DNA of 64,000 bases, taken from contig CAJNDS010000713.1 in NCBI GenBank assembly GCA_905221605.1, positions 644,664-708,663 of the forward strand, read 5' to 3'. The translations under genes and the position numbers were made by a program. Below are positions 13,001-25,000 of the stretch, in pieces. Below the pieces are notes generated by a model. That model was not told the origin of the DNA, did not search any database, and was given only the letters and a program-made list of their open reading frames with translations. The stretch is from Symbiodinium natans. Taxonomy: Eukaryota > Sar > Dinophyceae > Suessiales > Symbiodiniaceae. The first letter of the stretch is position 1. Each line of letters opens with the position of its first letter.

Positions 13001-16000
13001 GAGCCTCTGCGCGGCTTACTCTGGGGCTATGGGTCGGTGGTCCCGACCGGCTTTGGTTATGTTTAAGGATTCTAAGGGTTTTGGAGTGTTCTGAGGGTTC
13101 GGGTTTGTTGTTTTTTTGAGTTCAAGTTTTGTAAGTCCCGAGGTCACAGATGCATCTCACTTAATCCGATAATCGTCCCAAGTCGAACACTAATCAAGCC
13201 AACGAATAAATGCGTTTGGCTCCGAGGGCTCAAGGCCCCCAAACGTGTACCCCGCTGCTGTCAACGAATGTTTCGGTATTCTGCTTTCCTGCATGGGGAC
13301 TTAGGGAAATCCCCAAGCACCAAAACCCTAACCCCCAAGAACCCTTGAACAGAAAGCCCCGATGCATCCGAACTCCATGCACCCTGAGACAGCCCGAGGA
13401 GTCCCACTAAGTCACTCAACCCTTGCTTCATGGGAGTCTATGCAATCTCATAGTTCGGTGCAGTCCATGAATAGCTTCTGGCAAACCAGCGAAATGAACC
13501 GCTCGATGATAGAAGTCGGAGCAATTCGGGCTCAAGCCAAGTTGTGATGTTTTTTAAGCTGTAGGATAGAAGACGTAGGTTTCCTTCAACAACTTTTGAA
13601 ATCTTGTGGACCTGCACAAGAGCCTAAGAGCCTGGGGGGGGGGGGGGGGGGGGGGGGGGGGTGGGTTCGGCCCACGAACAGGCCTTTCACTTCCTGGGGT
13701 AAGGATATAGGGAGGTTGAGTCCTGGAGAGGGCACTGGCGTGCTTGATTGCCACCGCAGTGCATCTCGTAGCCATGTCAATCGGACTTCTTCATCCTACA
13801 TTTCCTCACCTACACCTGAGTTTTCCGGATCTCTGGTGGCATTCCTAGGGTTGTAAGCTGATAGCCCGGCAGCTGGCCAGGAAAGCCCTCCAAAACGTTG
13901 CGACTGACGTCCACATGTCCTACCTGCCTCTTCCCCACATCTTCGAGCGGATGGTGCAGTAGGGGGCCCAGGTCCACGAAAGCTTCCTGTTCCGTCTGGT
14001 GGGGGTTTTCCACTTGGTAGGCCCTTGGGACACTTTACAGTTGCCCTTATTGGTTTAAGAGGATCATACTCAGGGACATTTTTTACAGAGTTTTAAGGGC
14101 CATCCCAGTACAGGTTTTGTTCAAGTGTTGAGTGTTTCGTGCACAACCAGCGAAGCCTTTGGCAGGCCGTCGAAATCAAGACATGTCAAGATTCTACAAG
14201 ACTTTTCAGGGCCTCCCTGCATATCTGTGTTGTCACCATGCCGCCCGCCCCCCCCCCCCACCCAAACAAAAAGCAAAAGTAACAATAATAACTATAATAA
14301 GAAGTAAATAATAATAACAATAATAATAGCAGCAAAATCACGAACGAAATACAAGTCCTAGACCTCCCGAAGCCGAAGCTACAAACCCCGGCTCTGAGTG
14401 AGCGGATTCTTCGCCGATGAAGAAGCTACCAGGTTCGGCGTTATCATGGCCGGTGCGTGCATCGGCTTCTACCAGGGAGATACCTTCAAGATCGTGGAAG
14501 ACTTGCAGGCGCCAGCTCAACCCTGCCCAAGTAGACATAGACCCTCCAAGCCCACACCCTAAGCCCTAAACCCTCTACACCCTGAATGCTAAACCCGAGC
14601 GAACGTCGCTGGCGTTCAGTTCTTGAGGCTTCGGGCCCTGCCCCCCCAGGCCCAAGTCCTCATCTGAAGGCGCCCTGCGCCGCCCAAACCTCAAAACCCT
14701 ACTGCACACCCCCAAAACGTCAGAAGCCCTACCAATGCTTTGTTCAGACCCAAAAGACACTTTGTGTTTTTTGGGGGGTCCAGGTTTAAGAAGGGCACAC
14801 GGGTTACACACCTGCGAAACATACCCCGTAACATACCCCTGAAATTGAAGGTAAAGTAGCTCACATACCCCCGAAACATACCCGCGAAACATGCCCTGAT
14901 CCCAACACCTGCCGCCCGCCTCCCCCCCCCCCCCCATTATAACACAGACACGAGGCCCTCCGGCCGACCATCTTTCCTTCCGTGCCGCGGCTGCTCAACC
15001 GCGTCCACGACAGGCCGCTGGAGGGGTTTTTCAAAGCTCCTCTTTGCCTGACACCAGAGAAGGGCGTCAGCCTGGGGGGTTTAGGGTTTAGGGTTTAGAG
15101 TTTAGGGTTTAGGGTGGGGTTTTGGGTTTAGGCTTAGGGTCTAGGGTTTAGGGTGGTGACAGTTCAGTTCTTGAACCCCGCATGCTGGATGCAACCTGTG
15201 AGACTTGACATGCACTTGATTGGGATGTGATGTTTCGGTTCAGAGGAGACAGCAGATTTCGCATTTCGTCCAATCTTCCCTTGCAACAGTTCGGCCACCA
15301 GTCACAGGCATGGCCGGCGGAGGAATCACCACGGTGCTGTGCGGCGACCACTCACCCGAGATGGCACGTCTCCCTGTGCAGAGCTTCAAGGCAAGGACCC
15401 CAATGACCCCCAAGTCGCACAAGACCAAGGGCCTCTTGGCGGCCTTGTCCATTGATGTGCCGCGCCAGAAAGAGGAGCACCTCTTCAAGGATGCTAAGCT
15501 TGCTGGCGCCCGGATCCGGGCCCGTGAGATGCGGAAGCTTCACTCTGCAGCGGCCAGCCCGACTCTGACGTCACAAGAGGCTCCAGAAATCGAAATCGCT
15601 TGCATCTAGGCCTCTACATGGCTAGTGCATTTTTGCCGAGTCCCATGCATGTCCATAGCAGATCTGGGTCAGGACCAGCACTTCAAGCTGGATCGGACGG
15701 CCTAGCCGCAATGGCGGACGCAGGGCTGGAGATTTGAAGCAATGTCTCCCTGTTTTTCTTTACTTTGCCTTCGCATGGGTGTACTTTCCGGTCCCTTTGC
15801 TCCTATTGACTGGGGCCCGGTCAGTGCTAATGCAGGCAACTGGCTTCGACGCAGCACAAGCCAAACCATCATGTTAATCTATGGAATCTTCTGTGTCCTT
15901 CCGTTTCAAAGAATGCTCTTCATGCAAATCTCGATTAGGAAGATGCTGCACTCGACGCACAGTCAGGCACTCGTGTGCCAGCGGAGATGTTTCCAGCAGG

Positions 16001-19000
16001 TCCCCAGGCGGTGGCGTAGCTGCGATCGCCAATGTCGATGGCCGCTGTCGTTTGTTCTGGGGAGGGCTAGCTTTGCCCGGTTGACGCTGCGACAAACATG
16101 CTCTGCGTCGTGTTCTAGCAATAGTCTTGCTGAGGAATTCAAGATACTCAAGTGGAGTCTTTGTTTGAAGACACCCTGTCCGTAGGGTCAGGCAGTGCCG
16201 TCCTTCAACCTCCGTCGGGCCCCCGACGCAGAGGGAGCTACGGACTCTCGGCGCAAGGGGATCCGACTCTGGAGATTGATCGTGCGCAGTTCTCCCGAAC
16301 CATCTCGAACCTCTACAAGCACTCTTCCAACAACCCCCTCAACCCTTAACCTGTTTATGCTCTCAGAGTACAGGCTCAGGGAGAAGTGTCGATATTTCCT
16401 GCGGTGAGCAACACCGGCGGCATGGGCGATCTCGCCCGGCCGGCCCAGTTTTCGGCTTTCTTGCCAAGATTTCTCGACCGAGAGATCAATACAGTCCTAA
16501 ACCCCAACCCTAAACCCCAAACCCCAAACCCTAAACCCTAAACACTCAAGTCGGCTTTGGAGGCTCCGCAGATGCCTGGAGCAATCTGCACACGGCAAAC
16601 GGCTCTCATGCACTTCAATGGTTTGCATGCTACCATATAGGGTTTAGGCTTTAGGGTTTAGGGTTTAGGGTGTATACTCTAAACCCTAACCCCTCTAGGT
16701 GGTTGCTGGAGCCCTTTCGCCTGGCGCAGGCCCAGGATACGCGCAGCTCTTGCAGAAGAAGAGCCCTGCCTCCTTGCTTTTAACAACCGGTCCCATCCGA
16801 AGGAAGATGTAGAGATTGCGATGCGGACCTGAGTACAAAAACTGGGATGCTGACCCTGCACTCTAGCCCTAAACCCTAAGCCCCAAACCCTAAACCCTAA
16901 ACCCTACACCCTAAACCCGATAGACAAAACCCCCTAAACCCCCTAAACCCCGTAAACCCCGGGTGCAGAAATCTTCTTCAAAGCGGAGCTTCCTCTGCGC
17001 GCAGGCTGCTTGCTGGCGTTCACGAAGCTGGTGGCTTGAAGAAGGCAAGCCCTAAACCCTAAATCCTAAACCCTAAACCCTAAACCCTAAGCCTTATAAG
17101 GGGCGAGGATGGACCATGGGCCCTTGGTGCTGACTTTCGGATTCAACTGCGTACCCTGAAAACCTCTTCTGGCTGTTTCTTTGGTTGTATTAGTTGAATC
17201 CTCTACCGTTCTAAACCCACAAAAACCTCAACCCTGCCGTTTCTCTGGGTTTTGATACTTCTTCTTCTCATGCGCGAGTGCAAACGAGCTGTGAAACTTT
17301 CAGTGGCCACAACTTGGGAGCTCACGTGGCAAATTTCGAGCGAGCTATTCGCACCTCCGGGTGGGGTTAGGCTGTTATTGCTTACCCTAAACCCTAAACT
17401 CTGAACCCGGGGCTGCTAGTTCTGCTGGTGCTTGGCTCCTACTCACCCACAGCGCCCTCACCACCGGCTATGTACCCTCAACTGCGCGTTATCTTGCAGA
17501 GACGTTTTTCAGTTTTGCTCCTGGGTTATATTTCTACATGCGTTTAGGCTTTTTTGGACGCAGTTTGTGCTGCCTTTCTGAACCTGTTTTTTTTACGCAA
17601 TGTTTCGTGCTCATGAGGATGTGATCGCTTTGCTTGGAAAAAATCCTCGTGAACGAGCCTGATATTTTCGCCTCCCCTTCAAAGACCGGCCTTCGTACTC
17701 TTGCACCCTGTCTTGTCAGGGTTTAGGGTTTAGGGTTTGGGGTTTAGGGTTTAGGGTTTATAGGATTTAGGGTTTAGGGTGAACCCTAAAGTTTATTGGT
17801 TGTCTGGAGTCGAACTCACTTTAATCTGAGTGAACGCGAGCCATTGTGCACAGTGAGTGTGCATGGTTCGTCCGGCGGGGGTGCACTTCGTTCATGCCAT
17901 CAAGTTCTTGCCAGAGGACATGTTTGGAGTCGATTTGCACGCGAGCGACATGAAGACATGTGAAGACCATGTGCTGCGTGGTGAACAAGCAGAATGCTGT
18001 AAGTTTGCTCTTGTTCTCGTTTTAAATCGTATCTTAATGGAATTATCTTGCAGGTGGTTTGTCCTTGTCATGCTGTTGCTGAGTGTTAAGAATGTGTTGA
18101 TGCACTTGCAAGCGAGTGAGCGCAGAGAGAGAGAGAGAGATTCAGCAAACATTGCATGCGATGTCACTGACTTCTTCTCTACTCAGACTCTACTCTGCTG
18201 GAGTTCGCTCAGTAGTTCCATCCCTAGAAGATTCATCAACAACAGCAGCAAGATAACCCGTGCCGTGATCCTTAGTACATCCCAAGCCCTTCAACCCCAA
18301 CGCTCTTGATAGTGCCAGGTTCTGTTCGAGAAGGGCTTTGCCGCCAAAAAGGCCAGGCCCGAAAGACATGCAGAAGGGAGTTTAGGCTTAGGGGTTCAGG
18401 CGCAAGTAACCCTAAACCCTAGACCCTCAGCCCTATACTCACAGGGTCGAGAGAGTAGGGTTCCCAGACTCCCGTGACACATCCATGACTTCCGGCTGGA
18501 GGAGGCGGTTTAGAAGTTTAGGGTTGACTTGGTACCCCATTTGTACCCTCCATTTGTTGGGTTCTGGGTTCATTTCTAAAAGCAACTAAAAGTAACCAAC
18601 CCAAAAAAGAGGTTGCCCTTATTCTATTATGGTTTCTGGCCTACCAAGTTTAGGGCTTGGCGGGCTGACAGCTCGATTCCTGCATGCAGGCGATGCTTCC
18701 GCAAGGCAAGAACACCCACCCACTGTGGGACAGGCCGCCACATTTGTTGTTCGGGCAGGTGGAGGGGTGTTTAGGGTTTAGGGTTGAGGAGGAAGTAAAC
18801 CCTAAACCCCTCAGCCACTGTGAGCCAAATACCACGCGCCACCCCAACCCTAACACCCCCTCCGAAGCCCCTAAGCCGCGTGTACTATGGCTTGCTGGGG
18901 GGGCTTATGCTTTGGCTGATCTTCAGTTCATGAACAGCAATTCTGTAGGAAGTGTGCTCCCTGAACCCTCGGCCCTGAACGTTAATGGAGCCAATCCAAC

Positions 19001-22000
19001 AAGGGAGCGAGGAGTCCGCATGCACTACAGGGAGCGAATCACACAGTACCCGTAGTATGGTAACTTGCTTCAAGTGACTTAACAAAAACCCAGAATGAAC
19101 CTAGCCCTCAATGATAACATTGTTCAAGGTATTCAGCAGCAATCCAGAATTAGCCTAATCATGCCAAACCCCTAAACCCTAACCTGCAAACCCTAGACCA
19201 TAGGCCCTAACCCTCACCCTAAACCCTGAACCCTGAACCCTGAACCCTAAACCCTAAACCCTCACCAGGCTGGTCTTCAAGAAGGTCGCCGAAAAGGTGG
19301 GCCTTGACCGTGCAAAGGACTCAGTCTCCATCCAGGGGCTGTCTGAGCGTCGGACTGCGGTTTAGGGTTTAAAGGGTTTTGGGTCATGGGTCATAGTCGA
19401 AAACCATTTTCCATTCTTATGAAGACTGAAACCCAATAAGGAACAAACATGATAAGCTTTAAGATAGTACCCCCAACAATGGGGCCAATCAAGGTTAAGC
19501 GGCTTTCGGGGATTTGGGGGTTGGGGGTTTGGGGGTTAGGCCCAATCTCTGAAACCCCACGCGGTTTCAGGGTTGAGGGGTTTAGGGTTTATAGGGTTAC
19601 AGTGGTTTCATTTAGGGTTTTAGGTCTTTAGGTGGCTTAAAGGGTTTGGAGGATTCACAACCCTTACAGGGTTCATAGGGCTTTAGAGGGCAACCCCAAG
19701 GCGGAGTGAGAGCCTGGGGTTGAAAGAATTGGTGAAACCAGGAAGGGCCACGGGAAGGGACCAGTTAGCCTTAGCACCCTGTATGGGTTTGGGGGTTTGG
19801 GGTTTAGGGTTTGGGGTTTAGGGTTTGGAATCAGGTTCGGGTCATCGTCACTGGGAGCGCCCCCATTGCCGACAACGTCTTGGATTTCATCAGAGTTGCC
19901 ACAGCCCTGGATCCAGCTGGGCGTTCCTTGGTTTTTCTAAGCCCTAAATCCTAAACCGTAAGCCCTCAACCCTAAACCCTAACCCGAGGGTGACAAAAGC
20001 CCCCTATAAGCGAACCCTACAATGGAACAGCGCTTACTTAGTTACTTAGTTCTCTGTCGGCTTATCATCCCTATAAGCCCTCCATAAAACCCTCCAGGAA
20101 CCCTCCAGACCCTGCCAAGCCCTGCCCCAGTCCTCTCCAACTTCGCCTCCACGCGAAAATTCCGTGGGGTGATGAGAACCTTCCAGTTATTGAGGCATAC
20201 CTTAAACCTCGAAAGTTCCGACCTAGACCTTAAGGATCTCCAAACCCCACACTTCGTGTCGAGCGGCATGCTCGCGCAGGTCTTCTGCTGCTCCGTCTAC
20301 CTGGCATGGTCACGCTTCGCTGTGTGCCTTCTATTCTAGATTAGTATCGTGTCGATTTTTGGGCTGTCGTTGCAAACACTTATGAGTCCTGTACCTATCA
20401 AGGGATCCCCCGCCCCTCCAAGCGAGTTAAGGGTTTGAAAGTCATACCTTGGCCTCAGCCCCACAACCTCAAGACCCCAAACTCCAAAGAACGCCACGGT
20501 GCCGAGCCGTTAGAACTGAACACGGATCCGAAGTTCTCCTGTCAGCCCGGCGTGGGTGGCTTATTCAACCAAGCCAAAGGTCTGACTCTTCACCTCCAGG
20601 GGGGCCCCCTGTCTCAGTTTGCCGCTGCACATCTGGCTCAAGGCCCTTGAGCCAGCATTTGATACCGGCTCGTCTGCCAGGTCTGTCAAATATCTCCAAA
20701 CATGGTCTGCCTTTGACAGCCATGCGTTTCAGAAGGCTCGCTGGGTGCAAGAAGTTTGCGGGGGTTTTGGAACAGCTTTGAAGCACCAATCTGCAGCAGA
20801 CTGTAGAAGGACTCGTCTTGTGAAGCCAGAGCATGCTCGCAAGCCCACACTACTTTGCTTTGGAAGCGCATGGTTGCAAACCTATTGTTTCTGTCCAGAG
20901 TCGCTTGAACCAGAGTTGCAGCATGAGATGTACTGATCTATGCACGCAATCGCTTGCAGGGCATGGTGGCTGCTTTCCCTGGACGTGACCTGCTGTTCCT
21001 TTGCCCTTCGAGCATCTCAGCTCTTGATAGATTCACTACACATCTGGCATTGTCGTTTAAGGGGGGCTGGCCTGTCACATGAACAGGCAGATTAGGCATG
21101 GATCTTAAACCCCGTGATTCCAGAAAGCAGAGCTTGCGCGGACAACAGTTATTTGTATTTGTGATCCTTCCTTCATGTACTATTGGCTTAGAGAGGGTCA
21201 GAAGAATGAGACGGCACCCCACGCGCAGCAGGCGGCAATCATGGAGGAGAGTAGCTGCGGTATGCAGCAGTTTCATCGGACGAGTTTATGGCAGCGCATG
21301 TAAGTTGATCGGTGAATCGTTATGCTTTTCCTTGCTCTTTGCTGCAATGCACACTCAACATGATAAGCAAGATATTGCCTGTGTTAGCACAGCGACCATA
21401 AACCGGAACTTCATGCTCCTGCCAGAGAGCGGAAAGCCTCATACGTCCAGTCACAACTCATTCCTCATTCGTTTAGCCATACGAGTCCGAGTGAAGCTTA
21501 CTTGCACGTTGTTCAAGGCAAGCCCTGGCCGCTCAGCCCACATGCAAAAAAACATCGTAAAACCTTGTATGTATGGACCAGGCTCAGCAAGGAATATGTT
21601 GACAGAAACTTCAGAGAGCTGCCCTGTTTGCGCTACCTGCTTTGGCTTCTCCGAGCCGCACGCTTTATAGCCCCATGACCAGTGCAAGGATTCACATGTC
21701 GAAGTCGACACCGCACTGGAGCCCATCCAGGCGGGACAGGGGCTCCCTGGCAACTGCAGGGTCGGTCATGAGTTATCTGGTTAATATAGGGGTCGGAATA
21801 ATCACAGATAGTATTCCCTTATGGTCCCTTTATACTTATACTAGTTGTATTAGCCTCCCAAAACCCTATTCTATCATTAAGGCCCGTATAGTATCTCCTC
21901 TTGTTTTGCAGCAAGTCGCCAGGCCCAACCTGGCCAGAGCCACGAGGAGACCAATGGGTCCATCCTTGCCACCACAGAGCCCCTCCAGGACCTTGCGTGA

Positions 22001-25000
22001 TGAGCGCATTTTTTCAGGTCCTGGCAGCAGCTGCATATGAGGGGTTGATCTAAATCAACGGTCCTGTTGCTAGCTCTAAAGAATACACATTGCAATGGAT
22101 ACCCCCAAAGAAACCAAGCTTTAGATCAACCAGCAACCATATCTTCTCGAAGTCTCATGACTGTCGGCGGTGTGTTCCCGCGTTGCCTGCAGGAGACTCT
22201 GCGAGTTTCTCAGCCAAGTCATGTGGTGTGTGATATTGGCGCCGACGAGTATGTGGGCTTAGCCAGAACGGATTGCTCCCATTTTTCGAATGACTCTGTT
22301 GAACTGCGGGTTCCAAGCAACCATTCCTGGCACCTCCGGGGTGTAAGTGTCGGGGGGTACGATTATCGCAGGTGGGATGAGTTTGAGCACAGGTCCTTTC
22401 TTGACATTCGTTCCATCGTCCTTGAGGAGAATGCTTCTCTGCGCTTGGAGAGCTTGAGCTTCCTGGGAGTCATCAGTTTCGCTCCTGGAAAGCGGTCCAG
22501 CCTTGAAGTCCTGAACTGCAGCATCCGCTCCAGCTTGACCCGCCCCTACTGGCTGGAGCTCGACAACGGCACAGATGCGGAGGTTGAGATCGCCAACAGC
22601 AGCATCCGAGCTGGCATAGTCGGGGACCATGTCAAAAGCCTGGTTCTCAAAGTGGCAAACTCCCACCTATATCCAGGAGGAAGCTTCATCAGTTTAATGA
22701 ATGGTACAGCTCATGTTTGGATGCGCGAAGTGCACGCAACCTGCGATAGGTGTGTTACCCTGCGAGACGGCTACCACGAGCTGCAGGTGCACGATGCGCA
22801 CTTAAATTGCGAGCTCATTTCGCTACGCGGTGTGGTAAATGTCACTAAGACCCGCATCATATGCGCAAGAAACTCCTGCCTTCGTTTGGATGGACCCACC
22901 CGGGCTTTTCTGCAGAATGTGGCTGTGTTTGCGTCGAGTGCCAGGTTTGGGGTGCAGGCCTCAGTTTGTCAAGAGAATAGCTTGACAGAAGCAGTGTATG
23001 CTTCTAGAAGCGGCAAAATAAGTAGACGCTTCAGCGAGCCGTACTGTTCTTGTCCTGCGCATGCAGCCCCACCGAGGTTTATGTTGGGGGGGGGGCTTCT
23101 GCCGATCTGTCGCACGTGGTTGTTATGGGCGCCGAGACAGGAGTTCGGGTTTATGGTGGACGCCTCAATGCGTCTGGTCTCGATGTATTCCATTGCGACA
23201 CGGGTCTTGATCGCTCTGCCCATGCGCAGGTAGCAGTGAGAGGAGCTGTGGTTCTGAACAATTGGGCGAATGTGGTTGGCATCACTGACTACAGTGAGTA
23301 CATGCCTGAAGAAACACACACTCAGCTGCTCCCCCCACAATACAGTGGTGTGTACCAACTGCTGTTTCTTGGGCTAACTTCTTGGGGCTTGGGCACAGCC
23401 CTACTTGAGTGGGCCTTGAAGATGCACTTCCTGCACGCGCGCCGTGCGAAGCAGGGCTGCTTTGGAGCGGCGATCTTGTTGGCAGCCGGGCTTGGCCTGG
23501 CCCTGTGGGCGGTCGCTGCAATGACTGCTGTTCAATTTGGCATAGATTCATTATCAGTAACACATTTTTACGACTCATTTTCGTTCTGGTGGGGTAATAT
23601 CGCGAAACCCCTGATGATCTTCTGTGGGTTCATCGCCTTGGTCACCCTCGGCTACCTCTACATGGCGGTGGGGCGGCGCATCAAGGATTTCCGAGCCATG
23701 GCCGAGCTGAGGGAGGCTGAGAAGCTCATGAAGCAGAAGGACCGGCGTCTCATGTGAGCACCGCGATGTCCAAGTGTTGTTCACTTCCGTGAGGACGACC
23801 TGAGTTCTTTTGGCGGAGAGTATACTACCACAATGAGATACCCTGACAGAGTCTCCCAAGTAGGAACATGTTGTAGCCCAGAACAGGAGCTCAACTCCAA
23901 ACCAGAGCCAACAACTCAGCGAACGAGGTGCGGACGCATGCAGAGAGTTCCGCACGCTTTTGCCGTAAAACCCTACGTCACTGTAGCCACGGCCCTTTTC
24001 CAAAACCTCTTTTGGGTCCTGCGTCCGCACTTTGTTTTCCCAATGTGCAGCCGCAGGTTGGTGTTTTGCTGTGCGAGGGAGAAAGAACTAACACCTAATG
24101 GTAGCAGCATGAACAACGCAAGTCAGTTGAGTGCATGCTCGTGCAGCCCCTGTCGAGCCTGTTCGAGCTCACGTGCCTGCGAAAAGAGCTTCACTTTGGC
24201 CGAACTGAGTTTTGTTGTGTAGCTGCTTGTGTGTTTATTGCAGGACCAGCTGGTGAAATCGCTGGACAATCTCGAGCTTCGCAAAGAGATGGCTGAGAAG
24301 CACAAGGAGCTGTTTCAGCTCGTGGTCAGTGGCAACAAGGCCCGGGCGACAGAGCAGTTCGAACCTCGATAGCGAACTCCACTGTGTTGCGGTTTGCACT
24401 CAACTTTCGTGCGCCCGGCAGGTAGGGGCGGAGAAGATCTTCCTTGAGATGCAAGAGAAAGCCAAGGCAGAGAACGAGCGCCTCGCGAAATGGTTCGGCG
24501 ATCGCCGCGGCTTCTACGCATCGGAAAGCCATGGCAAGCGGCTGGAGCAACTTGAGGCCTGGGTTTGGGGGGGGGGGGGGGGGGGGGGGGATTGCTTGTT
24601 ATGGGAGGGCGTTGAAATCTGCACCAGACCAGGCCATTGAGTCCGTCACGGTCTCAGAGCTGGTGCAGCCACCTCTGCCAGAGTCGATCGTAGATGAGAA
24701 GTTGGCCATTGACTTCCTCTACCGGGCTGGGAGCTGGCTGCGCGGAGCCTTCAAGCAGGAGAGATCATTGCTACTAGTATCCTCTTATGGTTTCTTTATA
24801 AATGTACAATATATATATATATATGTATCTATATATCTATACTTTAATGACCCCAAGAACCTTATTCTAACTATTTGGGCGCCGTTCTCGGTGTGTTTGA
24901 AGTTGTGAGCTGTCAGCTTCTGAAGCAGGAGCTCCAGGACCTGTGCAAGGGTCTCAACAGCATCAAGAGCAAAGCTGACGTGGAGAGCCTGGGCTTCCAG

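Noticed and set aside
20449-21670. Several ORFs of 90-190 codons on both strands at 20.4-21.7 kb
   Set aside because: They overlap each other on both strands, lack conserved motifs, and none fits LACS or the nested gene.
23050-23757. Treating 23755-23757 TGA as the end of the beta-helix membrane protein
   Set aside because: A GA-AG intron starting at 23740 with the AGGACC border repeat removes this stop and continues the coiled-coil frame at 24244. The stop is therefore probably intronic, though cDNA is needed.
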